Assembly: GCF_001660705.2 (NCBI RefSeq)
Contig: NZ_LYBV02000031.1
Coordinates: forward strand, 248,001-312,000
DNA: 64,000 nt
DNA from: Saccharicrinis aurantiacus
GTDB taxonomy: Bacteria > Bacteroidota > Bacteroidia > Bacteroidales > Marinilabiliaceae
Direction of reading: 5' to 3'
The first letter of the stretch is position 1. Every line of letters starts with the position of its first letter. Of the stretch, positions 8,471 to 16,459 are shown piece after piece. The notes under the pieces were generated by a model that was not told where the DNA came from, searched no databases, and saw only the letters and a program-made list of their open reading frames with translations. Made by a program: the position numbers and the translations under genes.

Positions 8471-9793
8471 ATGATTTTAAATGAGCCCAATGGGTTTTCT
8501 ATTCATTCGCTATATCGCGGACTAATTGGTATGTTTGTACTAATCGCTATTTCTTATCTTTTTAGCGAAAATAAAAAAGCAATAGCATGGAAATCTGTTT
8601 TAGTTGGATTGCTAATTCAGGTTGTACTTGCAATTTCAATACTCAATATAGAGTTTGTTCAAGATTTCTTCGAGTTTGTGAGTAAGGGATTCGTAAAGAT
8701 TTTAAATTTCACAGAAGCAGGAAGTGCCTTTTTGTTTAAAAGCTTTTCATCAGGCGAAATAGAATCGCCATTAATGAATTTTGCCTTTATTATTTTACCA
8801 ACAATAATTTTCTTTTCTGCTTTAACTAGTGTCCTCTTTTACTTCGGAATTATTCAAAAAGTAGTTTATGTATTAGCTTGGCTGATGTCTAAGTTTATGA
8901 AATTATCTGGTGCAGAAAGCTTATCTGTGGCAGGAAATATATTCTTAGGTCAAACAGAATCTCCTTTGATGATTAAGAACTATCTTGATAAAATGAACCG
9001 CTCCGAAATAATGCTTGTGATGGCAGGAGGAATGGCAACTTTAGCAGGTGGAGTATTGGCGGTTTACATTAAAATATTGGGAGGTGGAGATCCTGCTCAA
9101 GAGTTGATGTATGCAAAACATCTTTTAACCGCTTCTATAATGGCTGCACCTGGAGTAATTGTAATATCTAAGATACTTGTACCACAGACTGAGCCGATTA
9201 AAAATGAAGTTGAAGTAAGTAAAGAAAAGGTTGGCAAAAATGTTTTGGATGCTATAAGTAACGGAACTGGCGAAGGGCTTAGGTTAGCTGTAAATGTTGG
9301 TGCAATGCTTTTGGTATTTATTTCCTTCATTGCCTTTGCAAATTATATGTTTTTGAAAATGGGCAGTTTTACTGGCTTAAATGCAATAATTGCTGATAGT
9401 ACAGGTGGCCAATATACAGAACTAAGTTTGCAATATATATTAGGTCAATTATTTTCACCTATAATTTGGCTATTGGGCGTATGCTCTGAAGATATTAGTT
9501 TGGTAGGAAGAGTTTTGGGTGAGAAAATTATTATGACTGAGTTTTTAGGCTATGTAAGTTTAAGTGAGCTCAAAGAAGCTGGAGCTTTCTTTGAGGCCAA
9601 ATCAATTTATATGGCTACATATATTCTTTGCGGGTTTGCCAATTTTGCTTCAATCGGTATTCAAATTGGAGGAATAGGTGCATTAGCACCCGGTAAAAGA
9701 ATTTTACTAACTCAGCTTGGTATGCGTGCTCTATTAGCTGGCACACTTGCTTCGTTATTATCTGCAACAATAGTTGGTATTATTATAGGTTAA
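8471..9793 (+). CDS. NupC-type concentrative nucleoside transporter (possible 5' frameshift)
   Basis: The open frame can start at TTG 8435 or ATG 8471; I list the ATG (440 residues). The protein is a multi-span CNT/NupC symporter: SLYRGLIGMFVLIAISYLFS at the start, the central GQTESPLMIKNYL motif (inner gate, nucleoside binding), AGGMATLAGGVLAVYI, and C-terminal CGFANFASIGIQIGGIGALAP. It imports nucleosides with Na+ or H+. Homologues in this phylum usually carry an N-terminal signal-like segment; here such a segment (MKKLLFSMVGLFLLS) is encoded from ATG 8410 but in another frame, ending at a stop at 8467. Either the gene is shifted by one base or translation restarts at 8471. Confidence 0.85.
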   Translation: MILNEPNGFSIHSLYRGLIGMFVLIAISYLFSENKKAIAWKSVLVGLLIQVVLAISILNIEFVQDFFEFVSKGFVKILNFTEAGSAFLFKSFSSGEIESPLMNFAFIILPTIIFFSALTSVLFYFGIIQKVVYVLAWLMSKFMKLSGAESLSVAGNIFLGQTESPLMIKNYLDKMNRSEIMLVMAGGMATLAGGVLAVYIKILGGGDPAQELMYAKHLLTASIMAAPGVIVISKILVPQTEPIKNEVEVSKEKVGKNVLDAISNGTGEGLRLAVNVGAMLLVFISFIAFANYMFLKMGSFTGLNAIIADSTGGQYTELSLQYILGQLFSPIIWLLGVCSEDISLVGRVLGEKIIMTEFLGYVSLSELKEAGAFFEAKSIYMATYILCGFANFASIGIQIGGIGALAPGKRILLTQLGMRALLAGTLASLLSATIVGIIIG

Positions 9794-9884
9794 TCTTTGA
9801 TTGTTGATCATACAATAGTTTTATTATTAGTGTAACTTATCCGAAAGGGTAGGCGTCCTACAATTAGAAATAAAACTATTTGAT

Positions 9885-10916
9885 ATGAATAAGATTAAAT
9901 TAAATGCTGTAATTATTAGCCTGTTTTTGATACAGGCCTGCCTGCCAATTAATGCCCAAAAGGTTGTTATAGATCAAATTGAGAAAGATTTTAATAATAT
10001 CTCATCCGTTGTTGTAAAAGGATCTTTTTGTAAAGTTGATGTGCTAGGCCAAGGCGGAAGTACCGTATTCCTAAGAGGAGAACTAAAGAGTAATAAAAAC
10101 CGTGATGATATAAAGTTCAAGTATAAAGAGAGTGGCTCTACACTTGAAATCTGGCTTGAAAGACCTAAATCAGTAAGAGGTTCATTTAATGGTTTAATAG
10201 AATTAAAAGTACCTAAAAACACTAATGTAACAGTAGATAATTCATCAGGAAGTGTTAATGTTTCAAACATTGGTCAGAGTACAGTAGAATTATCAGCTAG
10301 CTCTGGAAGTGTGAAGGCGGATAATATAGATAGTAACCTGAAGTGCACAGCTAGCTCAGGTAGTTTAAAAATATCCAATATATCGGGTAATGTAGTTGGT
10401 AAATCGTCATCAGGAAGTCAAAGTTTCATTAAGATAGGAGGGACTTTAAATACAACTTGTTCATCTGGTTCAATCAGAATTGATGATGTAAATGGTCAAA
10501 CAGTTAGTACTTGTTCATCAGGAAGCCAGTATATTAAGAATGTAAATAATGGTCTTAAAGCAAAAGCTTCATCGGGCTCAATCCATATTGAAAACGTGTT
10601 AGGCGATGTTACAGCAGGAGTGAGTTCTGGTAGCATAAAGATGTCTAATGTAACTGGTGCTTTAAATATTAATTCGTCAAGTGGTTCTCAATCAGGATCT
10701 TCTATTTCTTTAACAGGGAATTCATCTTTCCATTCTTCGTCAGGAAGTATAAAAATGCAATTAAATAATCCGGTTAGTGAGCTGTCATTCAATTTATCAG
10801 CATCTTCGGGTTCGTTAAATGCTAAAGGTATAAGTTCACGTAAGAAATTGGTTTCTGAAAATGGACCAATACAAATAAAAGGTGTGAGTAGTTCAGGAAG
10901 TCAGAGCTATAATTAA
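9885..10916 (+). CDS. Exported SSGS-repeat protein, DUF4097/adhesin-like beta-solenoid
   Basis: 343 residues with an export signal (MNKIKLNAVIISLFLIQA) and possible cleavage after INA. From about residue 120 onward the motif SSGS occurs twelve times at roughly 15-25 residue spacing, each followed by short hydrophobic strands (for example SSGSVKADNI, SSGSIRIDDV, SSGSIHIENV). This ladder is what DUF4097-type putative adhesins look like and predicts a right-handed beta-helix with stacked Ser/Gly turns. Function unknown; a surface or periplasmic structural role is inferred. Confidence 0.7.
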   Translation: MNKIKLNAVIISLFLIQACLPINAQKVVIDQIEKDFNNISSVVVKGSFCKVDVLGQGGSTVFLRGELKSNKNRDDIKFKYKESGSTLEIWLERPKSVRGSFNGLIELKVPKNTNVTVDNSSGSVNVSNIGQSTVELSASSGSVKADNIDSNLKCTASSGSLKISNISGNVVGKSSSGSQSFIKIGGTLNTTCSSGSIRIDDVNGQTVSTCSSGSQYIKNVNNGLKAKASSGSIHIENVLGDVTAGVSSGSIKMSNVTGALNINSSSGSQSGSSISLTGNSSFHSSSGSIKMQLNNPVSELSFNLSASSGSLNAKGISSRKKLVSENGPIQIKGVSSSGSQSYN

Positions 10917-10935
10917 AATATTATTTATGATTTGT

Positions 10936-10973
10936 AAACTGTCAATTGCTTTTATGTGATTGGCAGTTTTTTT
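10936..10973 (+). terminator. Intrinsic terminator of the SSGS-repeat gene
   Basis: AAACTGTCAAT (10936-10946) pairs with ATTGGCAGTTT (10959-10969), one G-U pair, followed by a run of T. Confidence 0.75.
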
Positions 10974-11032
10974 GTATATTCAAATGCTCGAATGGCAACA
11001 CAAGCAATTTATTAACTAAATAAAAATAGTAA

Positions 11033-11668
11033 ATGAGCGCATTCGATTATTCAATAACTTACCATATTAATAGTGATTTAAGTGATGATTCGCCTAAAAA
11101 ATACATCAATTGTATTGAGGCACAAATTTATGTAAACTCCTTATCAGGAACAACGTTGCAAGTCGGGCGTGTTTTTCTTAAAATAATTCTGCTAACGCAA
11201 GCGAGGAAGAATAGATATTATTTTCAGAATATATTTAATGCATATTCGTCTACAAAGAATTTAGCCAGTAATGTTCTTTGCATTCCGCTTGATGATTTTG
11301 ATGCACCCTTAACTATAAATTGCTCCTCGTCTGATTTTAAAACTGATATTTGTTTAATTGAAAGTATTGAGCTTCTGCCAAGTTTTAGAGGCAAGGGCTT
11401 AGGCAAAACTATTATTGGTGATATCATTCACCGTTTTGGCCCCATGTGTTCAGCGTTCTTTGTGCAGGCAGTTCCTTTTCAGTTAAAAGTAATGCGGATA
11501 TTGGTTGATGAAATGGATGATTTTACAAAGCAAATGCAATACAACGATGCACAATTTGATGAAGAAAGTGCACAGTTTAAGTTGTACGCTTTTTTTCAAA
11601 AATCAGGTTTCGATTTATTAAACGATGGTTATTTTGTGCGCGAAAATCATCCAATTATTGAAATATAG
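11033..11668 (+). CDS. GNAT-like acetyltransferase-fold protein
   Basis: 211 residues, no signal peptide. The centre contains IESIELLPSFRGKGLGKTII (about residues 108-127), matching GNAT motif A with the acetyl-CoA pyrophosphate loop R-G-K-G-L-G, followed by a helix and AFFVQAVPF like motif B. The N-terminal 100 residues are not recognisable, and a late YAFFQKSGFDLLNDGYFVRE resembles the GNAT C-terminus. The acceptor is unknown. The gene stands alone between a terminator and the rplU promoter. Confidence 0.6.
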   Translation: MSAFDYSITYHINSDLSDDSPKKYINCIEAQIYVNSLSGTTLQVGRVFLKIILLTQARKNRYYFQNIFNAYSSTKNLASNVLCIPLDDFDAPLTINCSSSDFKTDICLIESIELLPSFRGKGLGKTIIGDIIHRFGPMCSAFFVQAVPFQLKVMRILVDEMDDFTKQMQYNDAQFDEESAQFKLYAFFQKSGFDLLNDGYFVRENHPIIEI

Positions 11669-11710
11669 GGCGCAAATTATGCTGAGCTTCATGCAATTAT
11701 GAAATAAAAT

Positions 11711-11742
11711 TTTGGTGGTAATAAAATAAATATCTACTTTTG
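11711..11742 (+). promoter_or_regulatory. rplU-rpmA promoter (full Bacteroidota consensus)
   Basis: TTTG at 11711-11714, a 20-bp spacer, then TACTTTTG at 11735-11742. This is the best promoter match in the window. The transcript start near 11749 leaves a leader of about 80 nt before rplU. Confidence 0.8.
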
Positions 11743-11757
11743 CACTCCAATGTTCTT

Positions 11758-11803
11758 GAGGGGCAAGATAAAGTGGTTGATAATGAGTATTTAAGCCCGC
11801 CTC
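11758..11803 (+). other. Structured 5' leader of rplU (candidate autoregulatory hairpin)
   Basis: In the leader, GAGGGGC (11758-11764) can pair with GCCCGCCTC (11795-11803) leaving a two-base bulge. It is GC-rich in an otherwise AT-rich leader. Ribosomal protein operons are often controlled by such leaders; control by L21 is an inference. Confidence 0.35.
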
Positions 11804-11831
11804 CAGGATGTAATTTTAAAAGTTTAATTGT

Positions 11832-12146
11832 ATGTACGCGATCGTAGAAATTGCAGGACAACAGTTTAAGGTTGAAAAAGACCGCAAAATTTTTGTACAC
11901 CGTTTAGCTCATGAAGAAGGAGCTGCTGTAGAGTTTGACAAAGTAATGCTTATTGACAACGAAGGTAATGTTCAAGTTGGTGCCCCAGTTGTAGAAGGAG
12001 CTAAAGTAACTGCAAAGGTACTTGCACATGTTAAAGGTGATAAAGTAATCGTTTTCAAAAAGAAAAGAAGAAAAGGTTATAAAAAGAAAAACGGTCACCG
12101 TCAACAGTTTTCTCAAATTCAGATTGAAGACATTTTAGTTGGATAA
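11832..12146 (+). CDS. rplU: 50S ribosomal protein L21
   Basis: 104 residues, full family length. Starts [17 protein letters not shown] and ends with the conserved [19 protein letters not shown] segment that contacts 23S rRNA. First gene of a two-gene operon with rpmA (18 bp apart), driven by the strong promoter upstream. Confidence 0.97.
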   Translation: MYAIVEIAGQQFKVEKDRKIFVHRLAHEEGAAVEFDKVMLIDNEGNVQVGAPVVEGAKVTAKVLAHVKGDKVIVFKKKRRKGYKKKNGHRQQFSQIQIEDILVG

Positions 12147-12164
12147 TTAAAAAATTAGAATAAG

Positions 12165-12428
12165 ATGGCACATAAAAAAGGAGTCGGTAGTTCGAAGAAT
12201 GGACGTGAGTCAGAAAGTAAGCGTCTTGGTGTAAAGATTTTTGGTGGTCAATCTGCTAAAGCTGGAAACATCATTATTCGTCAGAGAGGAACACAACATC
12301 ACCCAGGTGAAGGTGTAGGTATGGGAAAAGACCACACTATCTTTGCTTTAGTTGATGGAACTGTTACTTTCCGCAAAAAAAGAAACAATAAATCTTACGT
12401 TTCAGTTGAGCCTTTAGCTGCTGAATAG
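12165..12428 (+). CDS. rpmA: 50S ribosomal protein L27
   Basis: 87 residues. [16 protein letters not shown] at the N-terminus, the [20 protein letters not shown] core and [20 protein letters not shown] are diagnostic. The N-terminal tail reaches the peptidyl transferase centre. The protein begins directly with AHKKG, so no Firmicutes-type cleavable pre-sequence is present. Operon with rplU, followed by a terminator. Confidence 0.97.
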   Translation: MAHKKGVGSSKNGRESESKRLGVKIFGGQSAKAGNIIIRQRGTQHHPGEGVGMGKDHTIFALVDGTVTFRKKRNNKSYVSVEPLAAE

Positions 12429-12453
12429 TAAAAAGATTTAGAAAGATTTTAAG

Positions 12454-12502
12454 AGTCTCTTGTTTTTGTTACTTTCGTAGCAAATTCAGGAGACTTTTTT
12501 TA
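12454..12502 (+). terminator. rplU-rpmA terminator
   Basis: AGTCTCTTG (12454-12462) pairs with CAGGAGACT (12487-12495), then a run of seven T. The loop holds TACTTTCG (12470-12477), close to a -7 element, so a weak serS promoter could lie inside the terminator loop. Confidence 0.65.
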
Positions 12503-12617
12503 TACAGACATTTTTGTTTGTATCTTGCTGAGAGATAAAGAAATAATTAATAACAAAATTGATTTATAACCATCAGTTATTAAGGTACATAAATCGGTTT
12601 ATAGAATATCATCTATA

Positions 12618-13895
12618 ATGCTTACGCTAAAATTCATTCAAGAAAACAAGGAAACGGTTATTGAGCGTTTAAAGGTAAAACGTTTCGATGCTGCCGCAGT
12701 GGTAGAAAACATTATTGAGTTAGATAATAATCGAAAATCTACTCAATCAGAAGTTGATCAGCAACAGTCGGAGATGAACTCCTTGTCGAAAGAAATAGGA
12801 ATGCTTTTTAAGCAAGGAAAGGCCGAAGAGGCTAATGTTGCTAAAAGTAAAACGGCTGAGCTTAAAGAAAATATTAAATCGTTAAATACTAAGTTAAACG
12901 AAATCAATACTCAGTTAGATGCTGAGCTTGTTAAATTGCCTAATATTCCACATCCAACAGTTCCAGAGGGAAATAGCGATGAGGACAATCAGGTTGAGAA
13001 AACATGTGATGCAAATATTCCTGAATTAGGAGAAGGCAAATTGCCGCATTGGGAATTGATTAAGAAGTACGATATTATCGATTTTGAGTTGGGTACTAAA
13101 ATTGCTGGAGCAGGATTTCCTGTGTACAAAGGTAAAGGTGCTCGTTTGCAGCGTGCTTTAATCAACTTCTTTTTGGATGAAGGACAAAAAGCCGGATATA
13201 ATGAGGTGTTACCTCCTATCCTAGTAAATGAAGCTTCTGGTTTTGGTACAGGTCAGTTACCAGATAAAGAGGGGATGATGTATCATGCAACCGCAGATAA
13301 TTTATACCTTATTCCTACGGCAGAAGTTCCGGTAACCAATATTTATCGTGATGAGGTTGTAAAAGAAGAAGATCTTCCTTTGAAAACTATGGCTTATACG
13401 CCTTGTTTCCGCCGTGAAGCTGGTTCTTGGGGAGCTCACGTACGTGGCTTAAATCGTTTACATCAGTTTGATAAAGTTGAGATTGTGCAAATTTCACATC
13501 CTGATAAGTCTTATGAGGCTTTGGATGGAATGGTTGCACATGTTGAGAACTTAGTAAATAAATTGGGTTTACCTTATCGTTTATTACGTTTGTGTGGTGG
13601 AGATATTAGTTTCACATCTGCTTTAACATTCGATTTTGAGGTGTTCTCGGCAGCTCAGGAGCGTTGGTTAGAAGTGAGTTCAGTTTCTAACTTCGAGAAC
13701 TACCAAGCTAATAGATTAAAGTGTCGTTACAAGGGTAAGGATATGAAAAAGCCTGAGCTAGCACATACATTAAATGGTAGTGCTTTGGCTGTACCGCGTA
13801 TTTTAGCGGCTATTCTTGAGAATAACCAAACAGCTGATGGTATTAAAATACCGGAGGTTTTAGTGCCTTATACAGGCTTTGATATGATTAATTAG
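12618..13895 (+). CDS. serS: Seryl-tRNA synthetase
   Basis: 425 residues, normal length. The N-terminal 110 residues form the long antiparallel coiled-coil arm that binds tRNA-Ser (QSEVDQQQSEMNSLSKEIG and on). The class II catalytic core has motif 1 (RALINFFLDEGQKAGYNEVLPP), motif 2 (PCFRREAGSWGAHVRGLNRLHQF, with TAEVP just before) and motif 3 (LNGSALAVPRILAAILENNQ). It charges tRNA-Ser and tRNA-Sec with serine. Single gene with a terminator after it. Confidence 0.97.
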   Translation: MLTLKFIQENKETVIERLKVKRFDAAAVVENIIELDNNRKSTQSEVDQQQSEMNSLSKEIGMLFKQGKAEEANVAKSKTAELKENIKSLNTKLNEINTQLDAELVKLPNIPHPTVPEGNSDEDNQVEKTCDANIPELGEGKLPHWELIKKYDIIDFELGTKIAGAGFPVYKGKGARLQRALINFFLDEGQKAGYNEVLPPILVNEASGFGTGQLPDKEGMMYHATADNLYLIPTAEVPVTNIYRDEVVKEEDLPLKTMAYTPCFRREAGSWGAHVRGLNRLHQFDKVEIVQISHPDKSYEALDGMVAHVENLVNKLGLPYRLLRLCGGDISFTSALTFDFEVFSAAQERWLEVSSVSNFENYQANRLKCRYKGKDMKKPELAHTLNGSALAVPRILAAILENNQTADGIKIPEVLVPYTGFDMIN

Positions 13896-13924
13896 CCCCA
13901 TTTTGGGTATATAAAATAAGATAG

Positions 13925-13948
13925 AAGGAACTTTTTAGGGTTCCTTTT
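13925..13948 (+). terminator. serS terminator
   Basis: AAGGAAC (13925-13931) pairs with GTTCCTT (13940-13946), followed by TT. Confidence 0.6.
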
Positions 13949-13965
13949 ATTATCAATTTAAGTTT

Positions 13966-14265
13966 ATGTTTGTATTCAATACTACATTTGTTGTAACAGT
14001 TGCTGCGTTCGAAAAGTGGCACGCATGGCAAAAGGGCACTTATATGCCATTGCTTAAAAATTTATTGCCAGGTGCTGAGGTCAAAACCTTCGAGGTACTT
14101 AGTGCTGATCAACAAGAAGGGCGTACATTGTCTGTTCAATGGCGAGTTGCAACTCCAACTGATTTGGAAGTTTTAAATAAGCAATCACCTGTTGTATTAG
14201 GGCAAATGGCATCAGAATTCGGCTCCGATGCTCTTTTCTTTAGTTCTATATTAAAAGAAATTTAA
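13966..14265 (+). CDS. DUF4286-like small protein
   Basis: 99 residues beginning MFVFNTTFVVTVAAFEKWHAW, resembling the DUF4286 family of Bacteroidota (ferredoxin-like fold, N-terminal strand followed by a Trp-rich helix). Function unknown. Its stop codon (14263-14265) is followed with no spacer, in the same frame, by the TTG start of ruvC, so the two are translationally linked. Confidence 0.6.
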   Translation: MFVFNTTFVVTVAAFEKWHAWQKGTYMPLLKNLLPGAEVKTFEVLSADQQEGRTLSVQWRVATPTDLEVLNKQSPVVLGQMASEFGSDALFFSSILKEI

Positions 14266-14820
14266 TTGCGTAAAGAGCGCATTATATTAGGTATTGACCC
14301 AGGAACTACTGTTATGGGTTACGGCATTCTAAAGATTGTTGATAATAAACCTTCTGTTGTATCCATGGGGGTTGTTGAGCTTAAGAAGTACGATAATCAC
14401 TATATAAAACTGAAGAAGATTTTTGATACAGTGGTTCGTTTGTGTGATACTTATCTACCTGATGAATTAGCTATTGAGGCTCCTTTTTTTGGTAAAAATG
14501 TTCAATCCATGCTTAAGCTGGGCAGGGCACAAGGAGTAGCCATGGCAGCTGCTTTATCTCGTGATTTACCAGTTTTTGAATATGCTCCACTAAAAATTAA
14601 GATGGCCATTACTGGTAATGGTCGATCGAGTAAGGAGCAGGTGGCAAACTTTCTGAATAAATATCTGAAAATAGAATCAGAACCAAAGTATTTGGATGCT
14701 ACTGATGGTTTAGCTGCTGCACTTTGTCATTACTTCCAAAATCAGTCACTTAAGCCAGAAAAGAAGGTGAATAGTTGGAAAGAGTTTATGAGTAAAAATC
14801 CAACGAGGGTTAAGAAATAA
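14266..14820 (+). CDS. ruvC: Holliday junction resolvase RuvC
   Basis: 184 residues. The catalytic acidic residues are visible: Asp in [13 protein letters not shown] (about residue 10), Glu in [10 protein letters not shown] (about 70) and the C-terminal pair in [15 protein letters not shown] (about 145). RuvC cuts four-way junctions during recombination, working with RuvAB. The first in-frame ATG lies after the catalytic Asp, so the start must be the TTG at 14266, immediately after the stop of the upstream gene. A Lys-rich tail ends the protein. Confidence 0.93.
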   Translation: MRKERIILGIDPGTTVMGYGILKIVDNKPSVVSMGVVELKKYDNHYIKLKKIFDTVVRLCDTYLPDELAIEAPFFGKNVQSMLKLGRAQGVAMAAALSRDLPVFEYAPLKIKMAITGNGRSSKEQVANFLNKYLKIESEPKYLDATDGLAAALCHYFQNQSLKPEKKVNSWKEFMSKNPTRVKK

Positions 14821-14845
14821 ATTTATTCCAATATATAGAAATAAC

Positions 14846-14870
14846 AAAAGGAGCCCTAGAGCTCCTTTTT
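14846..14870. terminator. Bidirectional terminator between ruvC and the HIT gene
   Basis: AAAAGGAGC (14846-14854), loop CCTAGA, GCTCCTTTT (14861-14869). A and T runs on both sides allow it to serve both convergent genes. Confidence 0.85.
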
Positions 14871-14899
14871 GTATTTTATGTGGTTTAACTAATAGATAG

Positions 14900-15292
14900 T
14901 TAAAGTTGTTCCTTTATTTTATTAGCTGTTGCCTCAAATTCTTCAGGCGAGAATTTAAGTTTAGGATTAGAAAAATTAACCGTACCCTCACTTTGCAGAG
15001 GAATTAAATGAATGTGAGCATGCGGTACTTCTAATCCAAGTACTACCATCCCAACGCGTTGCGAAGGAATTGCTTTGTCAATAGCTAAAGCAACTTTTTT
15101 TGCGAATACAGTTAAACCCTTTAATAGATTATCTTCTAAATCGAATATATAATCTGTTTCTTGTTTCGGAATCACCAAGGTGTGTCCTTCATGAAGTGGA
15201 TTAATATCTAAAAATGCAAAAAAATGATCATCCTCAGCAATTTTATAGCTTGGGATTTCACCTTCAACTATTTTTGAAAAAATGGTAGCCAT
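14900..15292 (-). CDS. HIT family nucleotide hydrolase
   Basis: 130 residues, HINT-branch histidine-triad protein: the N-terminal FSKIVEGEIPSYKIAEDD, FLDINPLHEGHTLVIPK, and the catalytic triad HAHIHLIP (about residues 97-104). Members hydrolyse nucleoside phosphoramidates or dinucleotide polyphosphates. Lies 12 bp downstream of greA on the same strand, so the two are likely co-transcribed. Confidence 0.93.
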   Translation of the reverse strand: MATIFSKIVEGEIPSYKIAEDDHFFAFLDINPLHEGHTLVIPKQETDYIFDLEDNLLKGLTVFAKKVALAIDKAIPSQRVGMVVLGLEVPHAHIHLIPLQSEGTVNFSNPKLKFSPEEFEATANKIKEQL

Positions 15293-15304
15293 AGTGCCTT
15301 GTTT

Positions 15305-15778
15305 TTAAAGTGAAATATCAACAACTTCAAAAGTCATTATTCCTGATGGAACCTTAATTTCAGCCTGCTCTCCTACTTTTTTACCCAATAAACCTTTTGC
15401 TATTGGTGTAGAAATAGAGATTTTACCTTCCTTAAGATTAGCTTCGCTTTCTGGTACTAAAGTATAAGTCATAGTGGCGTTATTCTTAAGGTTTTTAAGT
15501 TTTACCTTATTTAATAACTGCACTGTTGATGTATCAATTTTAGATTCGTCAAGTACACGCGAGTTTGCTAATATATTTTTCATTTTAGAAATTTTCATTT
15601 CTAATAAACCTTGTGCTTCTTTTGCTGCATCGTATTCGGCATTCTCTGATAAATCTCCTTTATCTCTGGCTTCAGCTATTTGACGAGAAATACTAGGACG
15701 CTCAACTGATTCTAATTGCTTCAACTCTGCTTTTAGCTTTTTTAATCCCTCCTCAGTGATATAGCTAATATTCGACAT
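15305..15778 (-). CDS. greA: Transcription elongation factor GreA
   Basis: 157 residues. N-terminal coiled coil with YITEEGLKKLKAELKQLES and the GreA signature RQIAEARDKGDLSENAEY near its tip, then the C-terminal FKBP-like domain (GKISISTPIAKGLLGKKVGE). The acidic tip residues (D and E of GDLSENAEYDAA) reach the RNA polymerase secondary channel and trigger cleavage of backtracked RNA. Preceded by an unusually good Shine-Dalgarno sequence. Confidence 0.96.
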   Translation of the reverse strand: MSNISYITEEGLKKLKAELKQLESVERPSISRQIAEARDKGDLSENAEYDAAKEAQGLLEMKISKMKNILANSRVLDESKIDTSTVQLLNKVKLKNLKNNATMTYTLVPESEANLKEGKISISTPIAKGLLGKKVGEQAEIKVPSGIMTFEVVDISL

Positions 15779-15785
15779 ATTTATT

Positions 15786-15791
15786 CCTCCT
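15786..15791 (-). promoter_or_regulatory. Strong Shine-Dalgarno sequence of greA
   Basis: On the minus strand AGGAGG lies 7 nt before the ATG. Such sites are rare in Bacteroidota, where leaders mostly lack them. Confidence 0.7.
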
Positions 15792-15866
15792 ATTATTGTT
15801 ATTTGTTTGTAAACTTGATTGATATAAAAAAATAAAAGAATCCCGGTCTCCCGAAACTCTTTGTTG

Positions 15867-15874
15867 CAAATATA
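15867..15874 (-). promoter_or_regulatory. -7 element of greA
   Basis: TATATTTG on the minus strand, about 90 bp before the start codon. No clear upstream TTG at standard distance. Confidence 0.5.
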
Positions 15875-15904
15875 TAAATTCTGAGATGAATTTAAAAATA
15901 TCGC

Positions 15905-16345
15905 TTAGTATTCGGGGCGTTTCAGTATTTCTGAGTAGATTATTGCTTGGCGCGCACTAAACCAATTTTCCTCAGTTTCGTCTTCAACTTTGATTGGCTT
16001 TTGTTGTTTGGTTTTATTGGCTGCCTTTGCTTTGGTATCTAATGTTGATATTCTATCTAATTGCCTTTTCTTTTCTTCAATAGTAATTTCCCTAGGTTTT
16101 GGTTCCGGTTTCTTGAATAATTCAGGATCTGGTTCGAAATTCTCCACAGGAGTGGGCTCTGTTCGTGGCTCATCAAATAACTTTTTGAACTCCGGTAGTA
16201 AATCATCAAGAACGCTCCCCGAATCTGGCTCTGCCGAAGGAGTTGGTGAGTTGGTTTTCTTGCGCTGATTATTTTTCTTAATCATACTAAAAACAGCAGC
16301 TAAAACTGCGAAAACCAAATATAATATTGTTCCTAAATCATCCAT
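15905..16345 (-). CDS. Small membrane-anchored protein of unknown function
   Basis: 146 residues. One N-terminal membrane span (about residues 5-22, LGTILYLVFAVLAAVFSMI) followed by a basic stretch KKNNQRKK, then a Pro/Glu/Lys-rich, probably disordered body with short repeats such as EPDPELFKKPEPKP, and a C-terminal helix (NWFSARQAIIYSEILKRPEY). The topology rule puts the tail in the cytoplasm. I do not recognise a family with confidence; similar anchored tails occur next to greA in other Bacteroidota as far as I recall, but no function is established. Confidence 0.65.
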   Translation of the reverse strand: MDDLGTILYLVFAVLAAVFSMIKKNNQRKKTNSPTPSAEPDSGSVLDDLLPEFKKLFDEPRTEPTPVENFEPDPELFKKPEPKPREITIEEKKRQLDRISTLDTKAKAANKTKQQKPIKVEDETEENWFSARQAIIYSEILKRPEY

Positions 16346-16459
16346 AAATTACTATTCCGTTTTAAAACGAGCAATAAAGTTAAAAATTATCTGTTGATAA
16401 CGTATATGTTTTGTTTTTTTTTAGATTTTTGTAGGCGCATCAATAAAGCAATATCACAA

